From Luteibacter jiangsuensis (GTDB taxonomy: Bacteria; Pseudomonadota; Gammaproteobacteria; Xanthomonadales; Rhodanobacteraceae), in NCBI RefSeq assembly GCF_011742555.1, contig NZ_JAAQQR010000001.1:496001-560000 (forward strand): 64,000 bases of DNA, written 5' to 3'. Positions 7,983-22,400 of this stretch are shown here, in pieces (position 1 is the first letter of the stretch; the number at the start of each line of letters is the position of its first letter). The notes under the pieces are model-generated. The model was not told where the DNA came from. It worked only from the letters and a program-made list of their open reading frames with translations, and searched no databases. The position numbers and the translations under genes were made by a program.

Positions 7983-10060
7983 GAGCGATTCCGTGTCTGG
8001 TCGATCGTGGCGCAGACGGCATGGGCGATCGGCCCGTCGAACAGCCGCGACGATGTATCCGGCATGCGCCGGCGCCAGTTCGGATGCAGGGCGTCGGTCG
8101 GTCCGGGAAGATTGGGCTGCTCGTGCAGGCCGAGCACGTCCTCGACGGGAAAGATCGCCAGCGGCGCCGGGGTCAGCGATACATGGTGAGCGGCGGCCCA
8201 CACCACCGGCGAGATGTCGTCGGGCGCGGGCGGGGAATCTTCGTTCCAGGCGGAACCCGAGGCGAAAAGCGCATGCCACAGCTGCACGCGCTCGCGTTCC
8301 CGCTGCGCGTTCTCGTCCACCGCCGGGTCGTCCAGTCCGGTGCGCTTGCGCCATTCGACATCGCGTCCGCTCCACCAGCCTGCCACGGTCGGCACGTCAT
8401 GCGTGCTCGTTGTCGCCATCGCCTTGTCCGACCATGTGTCCGGCGCGATGAAGCCACCGTCCGCCGCGCGTTCGAACCACAGCACGCGAATGCCGAGCAC
8501 GCCCTTGTCGGCAATCGTGTCGCGAAAGTCGGAAGGCACGGTGCCGAGATCTTCGCCGATCACGATGGCGCGATGCAGGTGCGATTCCAGCGCGATGAGA
8601 CGCAGCAGATCGGTCAGGGGGTAGCGCACATAGGCCCCCTCGGTGGCACCCGCCCCGTGCGGCACCATCCACAGGCGTTTCAAGCCAAGGACGTGGTCGA
8701 TGCGCACGCCGCCGGCGTGCGCAAGCGCCGCGCGCAGCATGCCGATGAAGCCGCGGAAGCCGCTTTCCCGAAGGCCGCGCGGCGAGAACGTGGTAAGGCC
8801 CCAGTCCTGACCGAGACGATTCAACGCATCCGGTGGCGCGCCTACCGATAGCCCGGTAAGCATCTCGGCCTGGTGCGCCCAGGCATGGCTGCCGCCCGAG
8901 TCGGCACCCACGGCAAGGTCGGCGATCAGACCGATCGCCATGCCGGCGTCACGCGCGGCCTTCTGCGCCCCTTCCAGGCCTTGCGTGGCGAGCCATTGCA
9001 GCCATGCATGGAACGCCACCTCTCGCGAGTGCTCGTGCGCGAAGGCTTTCACGGCCTTGCCTTCCGGATCGTGGAACTCGCCCGGCCAACCCTGCCAGCC
9101 ACCGGCACGACCGTGCGCGGTGAAGTCGGCATGCAGCGCCTCGAAACGGGCGTGCCGCTCCAGCGGCTCGCCCTGCTCACGGCGAAAGGCCATGAATCGA
9201 TCCGAATGCGCGAGGTCGGCCGAGGCGCCTTCGAAGATCGAGCGCAGGATCGTCATGCGCGCCCGCGCGGCGCGGGGCCAGTCGATGAGCTCGAGCCACT
9301 CCAGCTCGGCCAGTTCCTGGCGGAGGTTGTGCGAATCGATCACCGCCCGCACGGTCTGCTCGCCGTTGGTCCGGGAAGGATCGATATACAGGCCATTGAG
9401 GAACAGGCGACTCGAAGGCGCATAGGGGCTGTAGCGCTCGGGCGCGGCGGCGAACAAGGCATGCAGCGGACTGATCGCCAGGGCATCGGCGCCCTTCTCG
9501 GCCGCCGCCTTCGCGCAGATTTCCAGAGCCGTGAAATCGCCTATGCCACCGTCGCCGGGCCGCCGCAGACCCGACACCTGCACGGCCATGCCCCACGGTC
9601 GGCGGCAGGCCGCCTTGACGTCGCTCACGCCGAAGGCGCGACGTGGCGCCACCGCCAGCGTGGTTTCTTCGTCGCCCAACCGCAGCGTGTAGTAGCCGGG
9701 AATCGACGGCGCGTCGATGCCACCGTCGCCCGCGGCCAGGGTGCCCTCGCTCACCTGGGTATCGTCGTCGGCAACGATTTTCCAGGGCCGTGCGCCGGTG
9801 CCCGGCGCCACCTCGAGTCGGCCACCCGCGTCGGTGGTCATCATGCGCGGAAGCCGCGCCCTGCGCCCCTCTTCGTCGAGCCTCCGCAGGCTGTCCTCGA
9901 CCTCGTCGGCGTGATCGGCCGGCAGGCCCAGCGCGCGAAGCACCGCGCGCAGGGTATCCGCCGGCGTCGTCTGCGGCCGATCGAGCGCGTCACGCCAGTG
10001 CACATCGACGCCGGCACGTTCGGCCAGCAGTGCGAGGCGATCGTCGAGGGGTGCGTTCAC
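7979..10060 (-). CDS. malQ: 4-alpha-glucanotransferase
   Basis: A 693-residue GH77 enzyme that moves alpha-1,4-glucan segments between chains and releases glucose, reshaping short oligosaccharides for TreY or GlgE. Catalytic-region motifs are GGVRIDHVLGLKRLWMVPHG (nucleophile Asp), IVIGEDLGTVP (acid/base Glu) and TSTHDVPTVAGWW. The N-terminal part (about residues 1-150) is the extended domain of bacterial MalQ. The start is GTG at 10058-10060, four bases after the treZ stop; the open frame continues into treZ but that part is not MalQ-like. It lies between treZ and treY in the operon. Confidence 0.94.
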   Translation of the reverse strand: MNAPLDDRLALLAERAGVDVHWRDALDRPQTTPADTLRAVLRALGLPADHADEVEDSLRRLDEEGRRARLPRMMTTDAGGRLEVAPGTGARPWKIVADDDTQVSEGTLAAGDGGIDAPSIPGYYTLRLGDEETTLAVAPRRAFGVSDVKAACRRPWGMAVQVSGLRRPGDGGIGDFTALEICAKAAAEKGADALAISPLHALFAAAPERYSPYAPSSRLFLNGLYIDPSRTNGEQTVRAVIDSHNLRQELAELEWLELIDWPRAARARMTILRSIFEGASADLAHSDRFMAFRREQGEPLERHARFEALHADFTAHGRAGGWQGWPGEFHDPEGKAVKAFAHEHSREVAFHAWLQWLATQGLEGAQKAARDAGMAIGLIADLAVGADSGGSHAWAHQAEMLTGLSVGAPPDALNRLGQDWGLTTFSPRGLRESGFRGFIGMLRAALAHAGGVRIDHVLGLKRLWMVPHGAGATEGAYVRYPLTDLLRLIALESHLHRAIVIGEDLGTVPSDFRDTIADKGVLGIRVLWFERAADGGFIAPDTWSDKAMATTSTHDVPTVAGWWSGRDVEWRKRTGLDDPAVDENAQRERERVQLWHALFASGSAWNEDSPPAPDDISPVVWAAAHHVSLTPAPLAIFPVEDVLGLHEQPNLPGPTDALHPNWRRRMPDTSSRLFDGPIAHAVCATIDQTRNRS

Positions 10061-10064
10061 AGCG

Positions 10065-11808
10065 TCAGGACTCCAGGCAGGCAAGGGTACGGCGTGCCGG
10101 AAGCAGGCCGCGCGAAACGGAAGCGACATCGGCGGCGTCGCCGTGCAGCCATGCCGCCGACGGCGACGGCGGTCGATCGACGACGACATCCTCGTCGCCG
10201 ACATTCACGAACAGGCTGAGCGACGCGCCACCCAGTGCCCACGAGGCGACGAATGCCTTCGCGCCCAACGCATGCGCACCGAGGCTTCGGGCCTCCTCGA
10301 TGTAGGGCGCCACATGCTTGCGCCGCAGCGCGATCAACTCGCGCACCAACGCGCGGCGCTTCTCGCCCAGGGCACCGTCGCGATCCGGAATGGAGGCGGT
10401 GAACGTGTCGTACTCGTTGGGATCGGGAATCGTCTCCCCGGCAAAACCCGCGAAGGCCTCGAACTCCTTGCGCCTTCCGTCGCGCACAGCCTTGCGCAGG
10501 TCTTCGTCGGGAAAATCGGTGAAGAAGAGGAACGGTGTACGACTTGCCCATTCCTCGCCCATGAACAGCATGGGCACGAACGGCGCGAGCAACAGCAAGG
10601 CCAGCGCGGCTTCCACTGTCTCAGGCGGCACCAGCGTGCTCAGGCGGTCGCCGAACGCCCGGTTCCCCACTTGGTCGTGGTTCTGCAGGAAATTGACGAA
10701 GCGTGCCGGCGGCAGATGGGCGCTCGGCTCCCCGCGGCGGCGCCCGCCCATGACTTCGCCCTGGAACGCGAAGCCTTCCGTGAGGCTGCGCAGCAACTTC
10801 TCCATCGGGGGCTGGTAATGCGCGTAGTAGCCCTCGTCCTCTCCCGTGAGCAGCACGTGCAACGCGTTGTGAAAGTCGTCGTTCCACTGTGCATCGAAAC
10901 GGCTGCGCCCCAGCAGGTGGGCCTGGTTCGCTTCGTTTTCGAGCACGAGGTGCACCTGCCGCTCAGGCCCTACGGTGGCACGAACCCGACCCGCAAGGGC
11001 CGCCAGCCAGCCAGGATTGCCAATCGCGTGCACGGCATCGAAACGAAGGCCGTCGAAGCGGAACTCGTCCAGCCAGTACAGGGCGTTGTGCACGAAGTAG
11101 TCGCCCACCTGCGGCGTGGCGACGCCGATGGCCGCGCCCCATGGGGTGTGCGCCGCCTCGTCGAAGAAAGGCGACGCATAGGCACCCAGGTAGTTACCGT
11201 CCGGCCCGAAATGGTTGTAGACCACATCGAGGAAAACCATCATGCCCAGCCCGTGCGCGGTGTCCACGAGCGACTTCAGGTCGTCCGGCGAGCCATAGGA
11301 AGCGGCCGGCGCGTACGGGAGCACCCCGTCATAGCCCCAGTTGCGTTCGCCGGGGAATTCGGCGATCGGCATGAGCTCGACCGCGGTGATGCCCAGCGAG
11401 GCCAGGTGCGGCAAGACCATCTCCACGCCGTGGAAACCGCCCAGTGCGCCCACGTGCAGTTCGTAGATCACGGCCTCGTGCCATGGTCGCCCCTTCCAGT
11501 CACGATGACGCCATGTGTAGCCCAACGGATCGGTGACCACGCTGTAGCCGTGCACGTCGCCGCCATCCTGTCGACGCGAGGCCGGATCGGGAACCACAAG
11601 GTCGTCGTCGAGCCGGAACCGGTAACCGGTGCCTACCTCGGCGGGACACACGCATTCGAACCATCCGTCGTCCAGCGCCCGCATGGGCGCCACATGGCCG
11701 TCGTCGCACTCGATGGACACGGCCTCGCGGTCGGGGGCCCACAGGCGGAAATGCGTGCGCCCGTCCCCCAGCACTTTGAAGCCATAGGGCATGGCATGGA
11801 TGTATCCG

Positions 11809-11816
<8 letters not shown>
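10065..11816 (-). CDS. treZ: Maltooligosyl trehalose trehalohydrolase
   Basis: A 583-residue GH13 enzyme that cleaves maltooligosyl trehalose to free trehalose. An N-terminal beta domain (FRLWAPDREAVSIE) precedes the barrel. Catalytic motifs are DVVYNHFGPDGNYL, DGLRFDAVHAI (nucleophile Asp), LVLENEANQA (acid/base Glu) and FLQNHDQVGNRAFGDRL, the last typical of TreZ. Its ATG lies inside the end of glgX (eight-base overlap), indicating translational coupling. With TreY it forms the glucan-to-trehalose branch of this operon. Confidence 0.96.
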
Positions 11817-13920
<2,104 letters not shown>

Positions 13921-13932
13921 TCGTACTCCTGA

Positions 13933-16119
13933 TCAGTCGGCGACGAAGATGACAGTGGCGAGCGGCGGCAGGCTGAGGACCAGCGAGTGCTCGAAACCAT
14001 GGGCGGGAACGCCCTGCGCGTGCCGCTCGCCTTCGTTGCCGACGCCGGAACCGCCGTATTCGAACGCGTCGGAGTTGATCGCCTCCCGCCAACGACCACC
14101 CTCGGGCACACCCACGCGGAAGCCGTGCCGGACGGCGGGCGTCATGTTGCTCACGACCAGCACCGGTCGATGGCCCTCGGCGAAACGAACCCAGGCGAAC
14201 ACGCTTTGTTCGGCGTCGTCGCCGATAACCCAGCGGAAGCCGCGCGGATCGGCATCCCACGCATGCAGCGCCGGCACCTCCCCATAGACCCGATTGAGGT
14301 CCCGCACCAGCTTCTGCACGCCCAGGTGCAGTGGATGGTCGAGCAGTTCCCACGCGATCTGCGCATCGTGGTTCCATTCGTGCGGCTGGGCGATTTCGCC
14401 GCCCGTGAACAAGAGCTTCTTGCCGGGGTGCCCCCACATGAAACCATAGTAAGCCCGAAGATTCGCGAAGCGCTGCCATTCGTCGCCGGGCATGCGTCCG
14501 AGCAGGGAACGCTTGCCGTGCACCACCTCGTCGTGCGACAGCGGGAGCACGAATTTCTCCGAATACGCGTAGACCATGCTGAAGGTCATCTCGCCGTGGT
14601 GCCAGCGGCGATGGATGGGATCGCGCGACATGTATTCGAGCGAATCGTGCATCCAGCCCATGTTCCACTTGAAGGTGAAGCCAAGTCCGCCCTGCTCCAC
14701 CGGTTGCGTCACGCCCGGCCAGGCGGTGGATTCCTCGGCGATGGTCATGCAGTCCGGGTGGCGCTCGGCCACCAGCTGGTTCACGCGGCGGAGGAACGCG
14801 ATGGACTCGAGGTTTTCGCGCCCGCCGTACTTGTTCGGCACCCATTCGCCGTGCTTGCGCGAGTAGTCGCGATACAGCATGGACGCTACCGCGTCCACGC
14901 GCAGGCCGTCCACGTGGAACCGCTCAAGCCACGCGAGCGCGCTGGCGATCAGGTAAGCCGACACCTCGTTGCGACCGAGGTTGAAGATCAGCGTATTCCA
15001 GTCCTGATGAAAACCCTCGCGCGGATCGGCGTGCTCGTACAACGGCGTGCCGTCGAAGTGCGCGAGGCCATGGATATCGGTGGGGAAATGCGCAGGCACC
15101 CAGTCCACGATCACGCCGATGCCGGCCTCGTGGCACCGGTCGACGAAGCGGGCGAACGCATCCGGCGTGCCGAATCGCGACGTCGGTGCGAACTGACCCA
15201 GGGGCTGGTAACCCCACGAGCCGCCGAATGGATGTTCCGAGATCGGCAGCAGCTCGATGTGGCTGAAACCCAGGCCCGCGACATAGGGAATGAGGCGCTC
15301 ACCCAACTCGTCCCAATGCAGTTCGCGCCCGTCCTTCCCGCGTAGCCACGAGCCGGCGTGCAGTTCGTAGATGGAGATCGGCGAGCCGGCATGATGGAGG
15401 GCGCCTCGGCGCCGCAGCCAGTCGTCGTCCGTCCAGTGGAAGGCCGAAGGATCGGCGACGATCGACGCCGTCGCCGGCGGCAGTTCCGCGGCCAGGGCGA
15501 CGGGATCGGCCCGCTGCGTGAGCGAGCCGTCGGCGCCCCAGATCTCGTACTTGTAGCGCGCCCCCGGCAGCAGGCCCGGAACGAACAATTCCCACACGCC
15601 GGCGGGCACGCGTTTGCGCATGGGGTGACGGCGTCCATCCCAGCTGTCGAAGTCGCCGACGACGCTCACCCGCTTGGCGTTGGGTGCCCACACGGCAAAG
15701 CGCACGCCATGCACCCCGTCGATCGTGACGGGATGCGCGCCAAGGCAGCGGAAGAGTTCGATATGCGTGCCTTCGGAGAGCTGGCGCAGATCGTCCTCGC
15801 CCAGCAGCGTGCCGAACGCATACGCGTCATGCGTGTCGTGCGTGGCCATGGGCCAGTGCACGCGCAGCCGATACGCTTCGTCGCCGTCGAGGAAACCGGC
15901 GAAGAGCCCGCCGGTGTGGACACACTGCAATTCGCCGATCACGCGCCCTTGCGCGTCGATGAGTTCGACACGCCTGGCGCCCGGCTGCAAGGTGCGCACG
16001 ACACGGCGGCCTTCGACGCGATGCGGTCCCAGCAGCGCGAACGGGTCGCCATGGCGGCCTTCCACCAGCGCGTCCACCGCAGCCTCGTCTTGCAGCCCAT
16101 AGGTACGTGGATCGATCAC
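13933..16119 (-). CDS. glgB: 1,4-alpha-glucan branching enzyme
   Basis: A 728-residue GH13 branching enzyme that creates alpha-1,6 branches in the linear glucan made by GlgE. It carries the two N-terminal beta domains of long-form GlgB ([10 protein letters not shown], then [20 protein letters not shown]). The barrel motifs are [16 protein letters not shown] with nucleophile Asp near residue 409, [14 protein letters not shown] and [14 protein letters not shown]. The start is GTG at 16117-16119, overlapping the treS-mak stop as GTGA, which gives [15 protein letters not shown]; the open frame upstream lies within treS-mak. In GlgE pathways GlgB is the obligate partner, which fits its place here. 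Confidence 0.96.
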   Translation of the reverse strand: MIDPRTYGLQDEAAVDALVEGRHGDPFALLGPHRVEGRRVVRTLQPGARRVELIDAQGRVIGELQCVHTGGLFAGFLDGDEAYRLRVHWPMATHDTHDAYAFGTLLGEDDLRQLSEGTHIELFRCLGAHPVTIDGVHGVRFAVWAPNAKRVSVVGDFDSWDGRRHPMRKRVPAGVWELFVPGLLPGARYKYEIWGADGSLTQRADPVALAAELPPATASIVADPSAFHWTDDDWLRRRGALHHAGSPISIYELHAGSWLRGKDGRELHWDELGERLIPYVAGLGFSHIELLPISEHPFGGSWGYQPLGQFAPTSRFGTPDAFARFVDRCHEAGIGVIVDWVPAHFPTDIHGLAHFDGTPLYEHADPREGFHQDWNTLIFNLGRNEVSAYLIASALAWLERFHVDGLRVDAVASMLYRDYSRKHGEWVPNKYGGRENLESIAFLRRVNQLVAERHPDCMTIAEESTAWPGVTQPVEQGGLGFTFKWNMGWMHDSLEYMSRDPIHRRWHHGEMTFSMVYAYSEKFVLPLSHDEVVHGKRSLLGRMPGDEWQRFANLRAYYGFMWGHPGKKLLFTGGEIAQPHEWNHDAQIAWELLDHPLHLGVQKLVRDLNRVYGEVPALHAWDADPRGFRWVIGDDAEQSVFAWVRFAEGHRPVLVVSNMTPAVRHGFRVGVPEGGRWREAINSDAFEYGGSGVGNEGERHAQGVPAHGFEHSLVLSLPPLATVIFVAD

Positions 16120-19100
16120 GAGCCCTCCTCCCCGTCCACCACAGGCTCGCCGCGCGCGAGCCGCAGCAGACCGTGTACGGGCACGTCGAGCCAGCCGGGG
16201 CGATTGGCCGCCTCGTAGCCGATCTCGTACGCCGCCTTTTCGATGACGAAGAGTTCCAGTACGTCGTCCAGCGCATCGGCGGCGATCCACGGCACCGATG
16301 CTTCGGCGAGAACGGAGCGGTAAGCGTCAAGGAACACCTGCGACGAACGCGCCCGGAAGCGGATGAGGAAGCTGCCGAAGCCTTCGTCTTCGATCGGAGC
16401 GAGCCCATCCTCGCCGCGGCGCGCCATGGCCGCCGCGTAGTCGAGCGAGCGCAGGAAACCCGCCACGTCGCGCAAGGGCGAGGTCTTGCTGCGCCGTTCC
16501 TCCAGCGACCGGGCCGGTTCGCCTTCGAAATCGATGATGTATGCATCGTCCTGTACCACGAGCACCTGGCCCAGGTGGAAGTCACCATGCGTGCGCGTAG
16601 TCAGTGCGCCGCGTCCCGCCTCCGCCAACCGCGCGATGCGCTCGTCCAGTTTCCCCGCCAGCCCACGCAGACTCTCCGCCTCGGCAGCGAGCGCCTCCGG
16701 CACGTCGGTCGTCGAATCCAGGGACATCAGGGCCTTGCCCACCTGCTCCCGCACCGCTTCGCGCCACGCCTCGGCCGTGCCGCCGTCCGCCGGCGCGGGG
16801 GAAAAGGCCGGCAAGTCGCTCGGCCTGGCGAGCAAGGCATGCAACTCGCCCAGCCGCCTGCCGACGGCGGTGGCGAACGCGTCGTAGCCGCCTTCGATCT
16901 CCGTCTTCCTTTCCTCGTCGTTGGAATGGCTGTATTCGTCGTAACTGCGGCGCAGGAAATCCAGGGTCCAACGCCAGGCGTCGCCCTGGTTACGCAGAAA
17001 GCCCTGCAGTACCGCCAGCGTGGTGCGCTCGCCGTGCTCGCCCACGCGTACCACTTCACCGAGCAAGGGGGCGGTGTTCGCATAGCCGTTCTCGGTGAGG
17101 AAACGGCCCATTTCGACTTCGGGGTTCACGCCGGCCGATGTGCGACGGAACAGCTTCAGCACACCCGCATCGTGCAGGATCATGGAACTGTTCGATTGTT
17201 CCGCGGTGAGCCAGCGGTTCTCGATATCGTGATCGAACGTGATGCCGGCGAAGGCGGCGGTGGTTTCGAAACGAACCGTACCGCCGTGCATCGGCAGCTC
17301 CGCGTTCTGACGCAGGCCGATGAGCAGGCCGCTGGCGAAAGCCTCGAGAGCGAAGCCGTCGGTCAGCAGCCCGATGCGCCGCCCCCGGCGAACCCGGGCC
17401 AGAGCCAGCTGTTGGGCGCGCGCGGTCGGGTTCTCGTCCTCCCAGACAATACCGACGGGCAGGCTGTAGCGCTCTTTTCCGCCGTCGGACAGCGTCGCCT
17501 CCACCTCGGTGAGAATCAGGTCGTCGCCGCGATCCGGCCAGGGCACCGCGTAAAGGATGCGCACCGATTCGATACCGCGGTCCTTCGCCGCGAACCACCG
17601 CCGCACGGCGAGGTAACCGGGGAGCACCTGTTTCTCGATCACACCGCGATGGTGCGCCATCACCGGGCCCTCCACCAGCGCACCGCGGAGCACCAGCGTT
17701 TCGTAGTCCGGCATGGGCTCGGCCGGCACCTCGTGCCAGGACGGCATCTGTGCGTTCGGGCAAATCTGGAACGCATAGAACCCGTACGGCGGCACCGTCA
17801 GCAGGTACGGCAGCTGGCCGATGGGCGGAAACGAGGAGCCGCCCATGATCTCGATGGGCACCTGCCCGTCGAACGCGCCGAGATCCAGCTCCACCGCCTG
17901 CAGCGAGCGGGACATGTTCGCCACGCAAAGCACGTGCTCGCCCTCGTATTCGCGCAGGTAGGCAAGCACCTTGCGATTGCCCGGATAGAGGAACTTCAAC
18001 GTACCGCGCCCGAAGGCCTTGTAGCGCTTGCGCACGGCGAGCATGCGGCGCGTCCAGTTGAGCAGCGAGTGCGGATCGCGCGACTGGGCTTCGACGTTGA
18101 TGGCCTGGAAACCGTACAGCGGATCCATGATCGGCGGCAGCACGAGGCTGGCCGGATCGGCGCGGGAGAATCCGCCGTTGCGGTCCACCGACCACTGCAT
18201 CGGAGTACGCACGCCGTCGCGATCGCCCAGGTGGATGTTGTCGCCCATGCCGATCTCGTCGCCGTAATACAGCACCGGCGTACCGGGCATCGACAGCAAC
18301 AGCGCGTTCATGAGTTCGATGCGGCGGCGGTCACGCTCGAGCAACGGCGCGAGACGGCGCCGGATGCCGAGGTTGATGCGCGCACGGCGATCGGCGGCAT
18401 AGGTCTGCCACAGGTAATCGCGCTCGTTGTCGGTGACCATTTCGAGGGTCAGCTCGTCATGGTTGCGCAGGAAGATCGCCCACTGGCAGTTGTCCGGAAT
18501 AGCCGGCGTCTGCCGCATGATGTCAGTGATGGGGAAACGATCCTCGCGCGCGATGGCCATGTACATGCGCGGCATCAGCGGGAAGTGGAACGCCATGTGG
18601 CATTCGTCGCCGTTGCCGAAGTAGTCCTGCGTGTCTTCCGGCCACTGGTTGGCCTCGGCCAGGAGCATGCGGTCGGGATAGTGCTGGTCGATCTCCGCAC
18701 GCATGAGCTTCAGGATCGCATGCGTCTCGGGCAGGTTCTCATTGTTCGTGCCCTCGCGCTCGATGAGGTACGGCACCGCGTCGAGGCGGAGGCCGTCCAC
18801 GCCCATGTCGAGCCAGAAGCGCATCACGTCCATGACCGCCTTCAACACCGCCGGGTTGTCGAAGTTGAGATCGGGCTGGTGCGAGAAGAAGCGATGCCAG
18901 AAGTACTGGCCGGCCACCGGGTCCCACGTCCAGTTCGACTTTTCCGTGTCGAGGAAGATGATGCGCGTGCCGTCGTATGCCTGATCGGTATCGGACCAGA
19001 CATAGAAATTGCGGGCCGCGGAGCCCTTCTTCGCGTGCCGCGCGCGCTGGAACCACGGGTGCTGATCCGAGGTGTGGTTGATGACCAGCTCGGTGATGAC

Positions 19101-19433
19101 ACGCAAGCCACGCGCATGCGCCTCGGCGATGAAGCGCCGGGCGTCCGACAGCTTGCCGTAATCGGGGTGCACCGCCTTGTACTCGGCGATATCGTAGCCG
19201 TCATCACGGCGCGGGCTGGGATAGAACGGCAGCAGCCACAGCGTGTTCACGCCGAGTTCGGCGATGTAGTCGAGCTTGTCGATCAGTCCTTGAAAATCGC
19301 CCACGCCGTCGTCGTTCGAATCGAAATACGACTTCAGGTGCACCTGGTAGATGATCGCGTCCTTGTACCAGAGCGGATCGCTCGAGAAGTCGGGGGCGAC
19401 CGTTTTCTTCTTTCCCTTGTTTCGGGTTGCCAT
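16116..19433 (-). CDS. treS: Trehalose synthase / maltokinase fusion
   Basis: A 1105-residue fusion. Residues 1 to about 550 are the GH13 trehalose synthase that interconverts trehalose and maltose; visible catalytic residues are Asp218 in [11 protein letters not shown], Glu260 in [10 protein letters not shown] and Asp326 in [12 protein letters not shown]. The C-terminal half is a maltokinase (Mak/Pep2) with the phosphotransferase motif [13 protein letters not shown] near residue 945-955 and YIIDFEGEP. Together they convert trehalose to maltose-1-phosphate, the donor for GlgE. Fusion of the two domains is common outside actinobacteria. It lies three bases after glgE and overlaps glgB. Confidence 0.96.
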   Translation of the reverse strand: MATRNKGKKKTVAPDFSSDPLWYKDAIIYQVHLKSYFDSNDDGVGDFQGLIDKLDYIAELGVNTLWLLPFYPSPRRDDGYDIAEYKAVHPDYGKLSDARRFIAEAHARGLRVITELVINHTSDQHPWFQRARHAKKGSAARNFYVWSDTDQAYDGTRIIFLDTEKSNWTWDPVAGQYFWHRFFSHQPDLNFDNPAVLKAVMDVMRFWLDMGVDGLRLDAVPYLIEREGTNNENLPETHAILKLMRAEIDQHYPDRMLLAEANQWPEDTQDYFGNGDECHMAFHFPLMPRMYMAIAREDRFPITDIMRQTPAIPDNCQWAIFLRNHDELTLEMVTDNERDYLWQTYAADRRARINLGIRRRLAPLLERDRRRIELMNALLLSMPGTPVLYYGDEIGMGDNIHLGDRDGVRTPMQWSVDRNGGFSRADPASLVLPPIMDPLYGFQAINVEAQSRDPHSLLNWTRRMLAVRKRYKAFGRGTLKFLYPGNRKVLAYLREYEGEHVLCVANMSRSLQAVELDLGAFDGQVPIEIMGGSSFPPIGQLPYLLTVPPYGFYAFQICPNAQMPSWHEVPAEPMPDYETLVLRGALVEGPVMAHHRGVIEKQVLPGYLAVRRWFAAKDRGIESVRILYAVPWPDRGDDLILTEVEATLSDGGKERYSLPVGIVWEDENPTARAQQLALARVRRGRRIGLLTDGFALEAFASGLLIGLRQNAELPMHGGTVRFETTAAFAGITFDHDIENRWLTAEQSNSSMILHDAGVLKLFRRTSAGVNPEVEMGRFLTENGYANTAPLLGEVVRVGEHGERTTLAVLQGFLRNQGDAWRWTLDFLRRSYDEYSHSNDEERKTEIEGGYDAFATAVGRRLGELHALLARPSDLPAFSPAPADGGTAEAWREAVREQVGKALMSLDSTTDVPEALAAEAESLRGLAGKLDERIARLAEAGRGALTTRTHGDFHLGQVLVVQDDAYIIDFEGEPARSLEERRSKTSPLRDVAGFLRSLDYAAAMARRGEDGLAPIEDEGFGSFLIRFRARSSQVFLDAYRSVLAEASVPWIAADALDDVLELFVIEKAAYEIGYEAANRPGWLDVPVHGLLRLARGEPVVDGEEGS

Positions 19434-19436
19434 GGA

Positions 19437-22400
19437 TCAGACTCCGGGAAGCCGCACCTGCCACACCGCATACGGCTGGCCGAGGCCAAGCCATACGTGC
19501 TGCGTCGTGCCGCGCCAGCTTAAATGTTGGTCGTGCAGGAGGTCCTGTACGTCGAGGGTAGCGTCTGCGGAGAGTCCCCAGTCGGCGAGCGGCAGGGACA
19601 GGTCGGCCGCTTGCGCGTTGTGCGGGTCCATGCTGATCGCCACGAGGACGAGATCGTCGCCCGCGCGTTTTTCGAAGAACAGGACCTGGTCGTTGTTCGC
19701 CGGCAGGAAGCGCACGCCGAGGTGCGACTGCAGGGCGGGATGCGCCCTGCGGATGTGGTTCAGCCGGGTGATCTCGGCCACGATATTTCCGGGCGTATCG
19801 AAGTCGCGCACGCGGATCTCGTATTTCTCGGAATCGAGGTATTCCTCCTTTCCGGGGATGGGCGCGGATTCACAGATCTCGAACCCGGAGTACATGCCCC
19901 ACAGGCCGGACAGCGTGGTGGCCAGCGCCGCACGGATCAGGAACCCCGGCCGCCCCGAGGTCTGCAGGAAGTACGGGTTGATGTCAGGCGTGTTGACGAA
20001 GAAGTTCGGACGGAAGAACTCCTTCGGCTCCGTGGTGGTCAGCTCGGTGAGGTAATCGATGAATTCCTGCTTCGAATTGCGCCAGGTGAAGTACGTGTAC
20101 GACTGGCTGAATCCGACTTTCGCCAGGCGATACATCGGCTTCGGCCGTGTGAATGCCTCAGACAGGAACAGGGCATCGGGGTATTTGGCGCGCACGCGCG
20201 CGATCATCCACTCCCAGAACGGGAACGGCTTGGTGTGCGGGTTGTCGACACGGAAGGTGCGCACGCCCTCGCCCGCCCAGAACAGCACCACGTCGCACAA
20301 TGCCTGCCACAGCGACGGCACGGCGCCGTCGGCGTAGAAATCGACATTGACGATGTCCTGGTACTTCTTCGGAGGATTCTCGGCGTATTTGATGCTGCCG
20401 TCCGGCCGCCAGTCGAACCATTCCGGGTGCTCCTTCAGCCACGGATGGTCCGGCGAGCACTGGATGGCGAAATCGAGGGCCAGTTCCAGCCCGTGTTCGT
20501 AAGCGGCGTCGCGCAGCGCGCGGAAGTCGTCCAGCGTGCCGAGCTGCGGATGGATGTCGGTGTGCCCGCCATCGGGGGAGCCGATGGCGTACGGGCTGCC
20601 GGGGTCGTCCGGGCCCGGCGTGAGGGTGTTGTTCGGCCCTTTCCGGAACGCCTTGCCGATCGGATGGATCGGCGGGAAGTACAGTACGTCGAAGCCCATG
20701 TCGCGGATCGCCGGCAGGCGCGCGATCGTGTTCCGGAACGTGCCGTGCTCCGACTTCGATGCCGTCATGGAACGCGGGAAGAGTTCGTACCAGCTGGCGA
20801 AGGTGGCCTCGCGCCGGTCCACCTCGAGGGGGTACGCAGGCGTGGTGCTGGATTGCTCGCGCGGGTCGGTTGCCGTCATGAGTGCGAGCGTGCTTTCGGC
20901 CAGCAGCCATTCCAGCCGCTCGTCGCCTTCGCTCTTCGCTACCGCCGCGGCGAGATGGCGCAGCGCCTTCGCCCTGGGGCCCGTGGCGCCGGCGGCCCGC
21001 CTTTCGACCAGCAGCCTGCCCTCTTCCAGTTCCAGTGCGAGGGGAACATTCGCGGCGTGCTTTACCTCGATCTCGTGGCGGTACGTGGCAAAAGGATCGC
21101 GCCACGCCTCGACCTGGAATTCGTAACGGCCGATGCGCGTCGGTGTGAACGATGCCGTGTGGATATCGTTGTTCACGAGGACCATGGGGGCCTCGCGCCA
21201 CGCTTTCTCGTCCGCCGCCCGGTAACGCAGGCGAGCCGCGAGCACGTCGTGGCCGTCCATGAAGACATCGGCGGTGACCGTCACGGCCTGACCGACGATG
21301 CGTTTGGCAGGAAACCGGCCGCCGTCGACAGTCGGCTGCACCGCCTCGATCATGACGTGTGGAGCGCGCGTCGCCTCCTGCAGCCACTCCTTCTGCGCCC
21401 CGGCGCCCAGCTTGCGCTTGATGGGAGTGGACGGCGTGCCGCGCAGGGTCAGCACCTCGCCCGGGGACAGCGTGATGCCCTCTCCCTGGTCGAAGACCTT
21501 GCGGCCGTCGGGTGCCGTCCAGGGCGCGAAGTGCGTGGCGGCGCCGATCAACGCATCCGCCGTCGGGACCGCCACCTCGCGGTCCAGTGAGGCATTCACC
21601 AGGGTGAGCGTCGCGCCCGGCGAGGTGCGCGAGTCCATCGTGTCCAGGGTGAGGAAACTCGCGACGCCACCGCGAACGACCACCTCCGGGCGCGCGGCCA
21701 CCGTCGCGCCGATGGCCGCATTGGCTGCCCTCACGGCCGCGGATAGATCCAGGACACCGTCCTTCGCGAGCGCGGACGGCGTGAGTGCGCTGCCCCGGCG
21801 CGGATCGAGCGCGTCGTGCACCGCGTATTCGAAGCCCATCGGCATCATCCAGCCCGCGGGAGACGTCGCGCTGAACGCGACGGCGCGCCCGTACGCATGC
21901 GCCAACTGGTTCTCCTCGCCGAGTTCGTCCCCGAGCCGCTTGGCGAACGGTTCCTCCACGCACGCGAGCGCAGGCGCCACCGCGGCCAGACGCTCCGCTT
22001 CCTGGGCAAACCAGGGGGCGCGAAAATCCCACCAGTTGGCGGACGACACGACGGCGTCGAACCCGGCGCCCTCGAGGGCCGCCACTTCGTCCGGGGTAAG
22101 ACCCGGCGTCCACGCCAGGAAGGACGCGCGCGGCGCGCCCGTGTGGACGGCGTCAATCAGGGTCTTCCATGCGGTCGCACGCAGCCGCTGCGGGTGAACC
22201 ACGCGAAAGCCCGAGACCCCCGCCGCGATCCAGTGGCGCAGGCGCTCGGCCCACCATGCGCCGGCGGCCGCGGCCACGTCCGGATCGTTCAGGCGCCAAC
22301 GCACACTGTCGCTCTCGCTGGGGGTCCAGCGCGGGTCCGGCGTGCCGTGCTGCGCCGCTACCGCGCGGAACCATTCCGGGTGCTCCGCGCGCAACGGAGC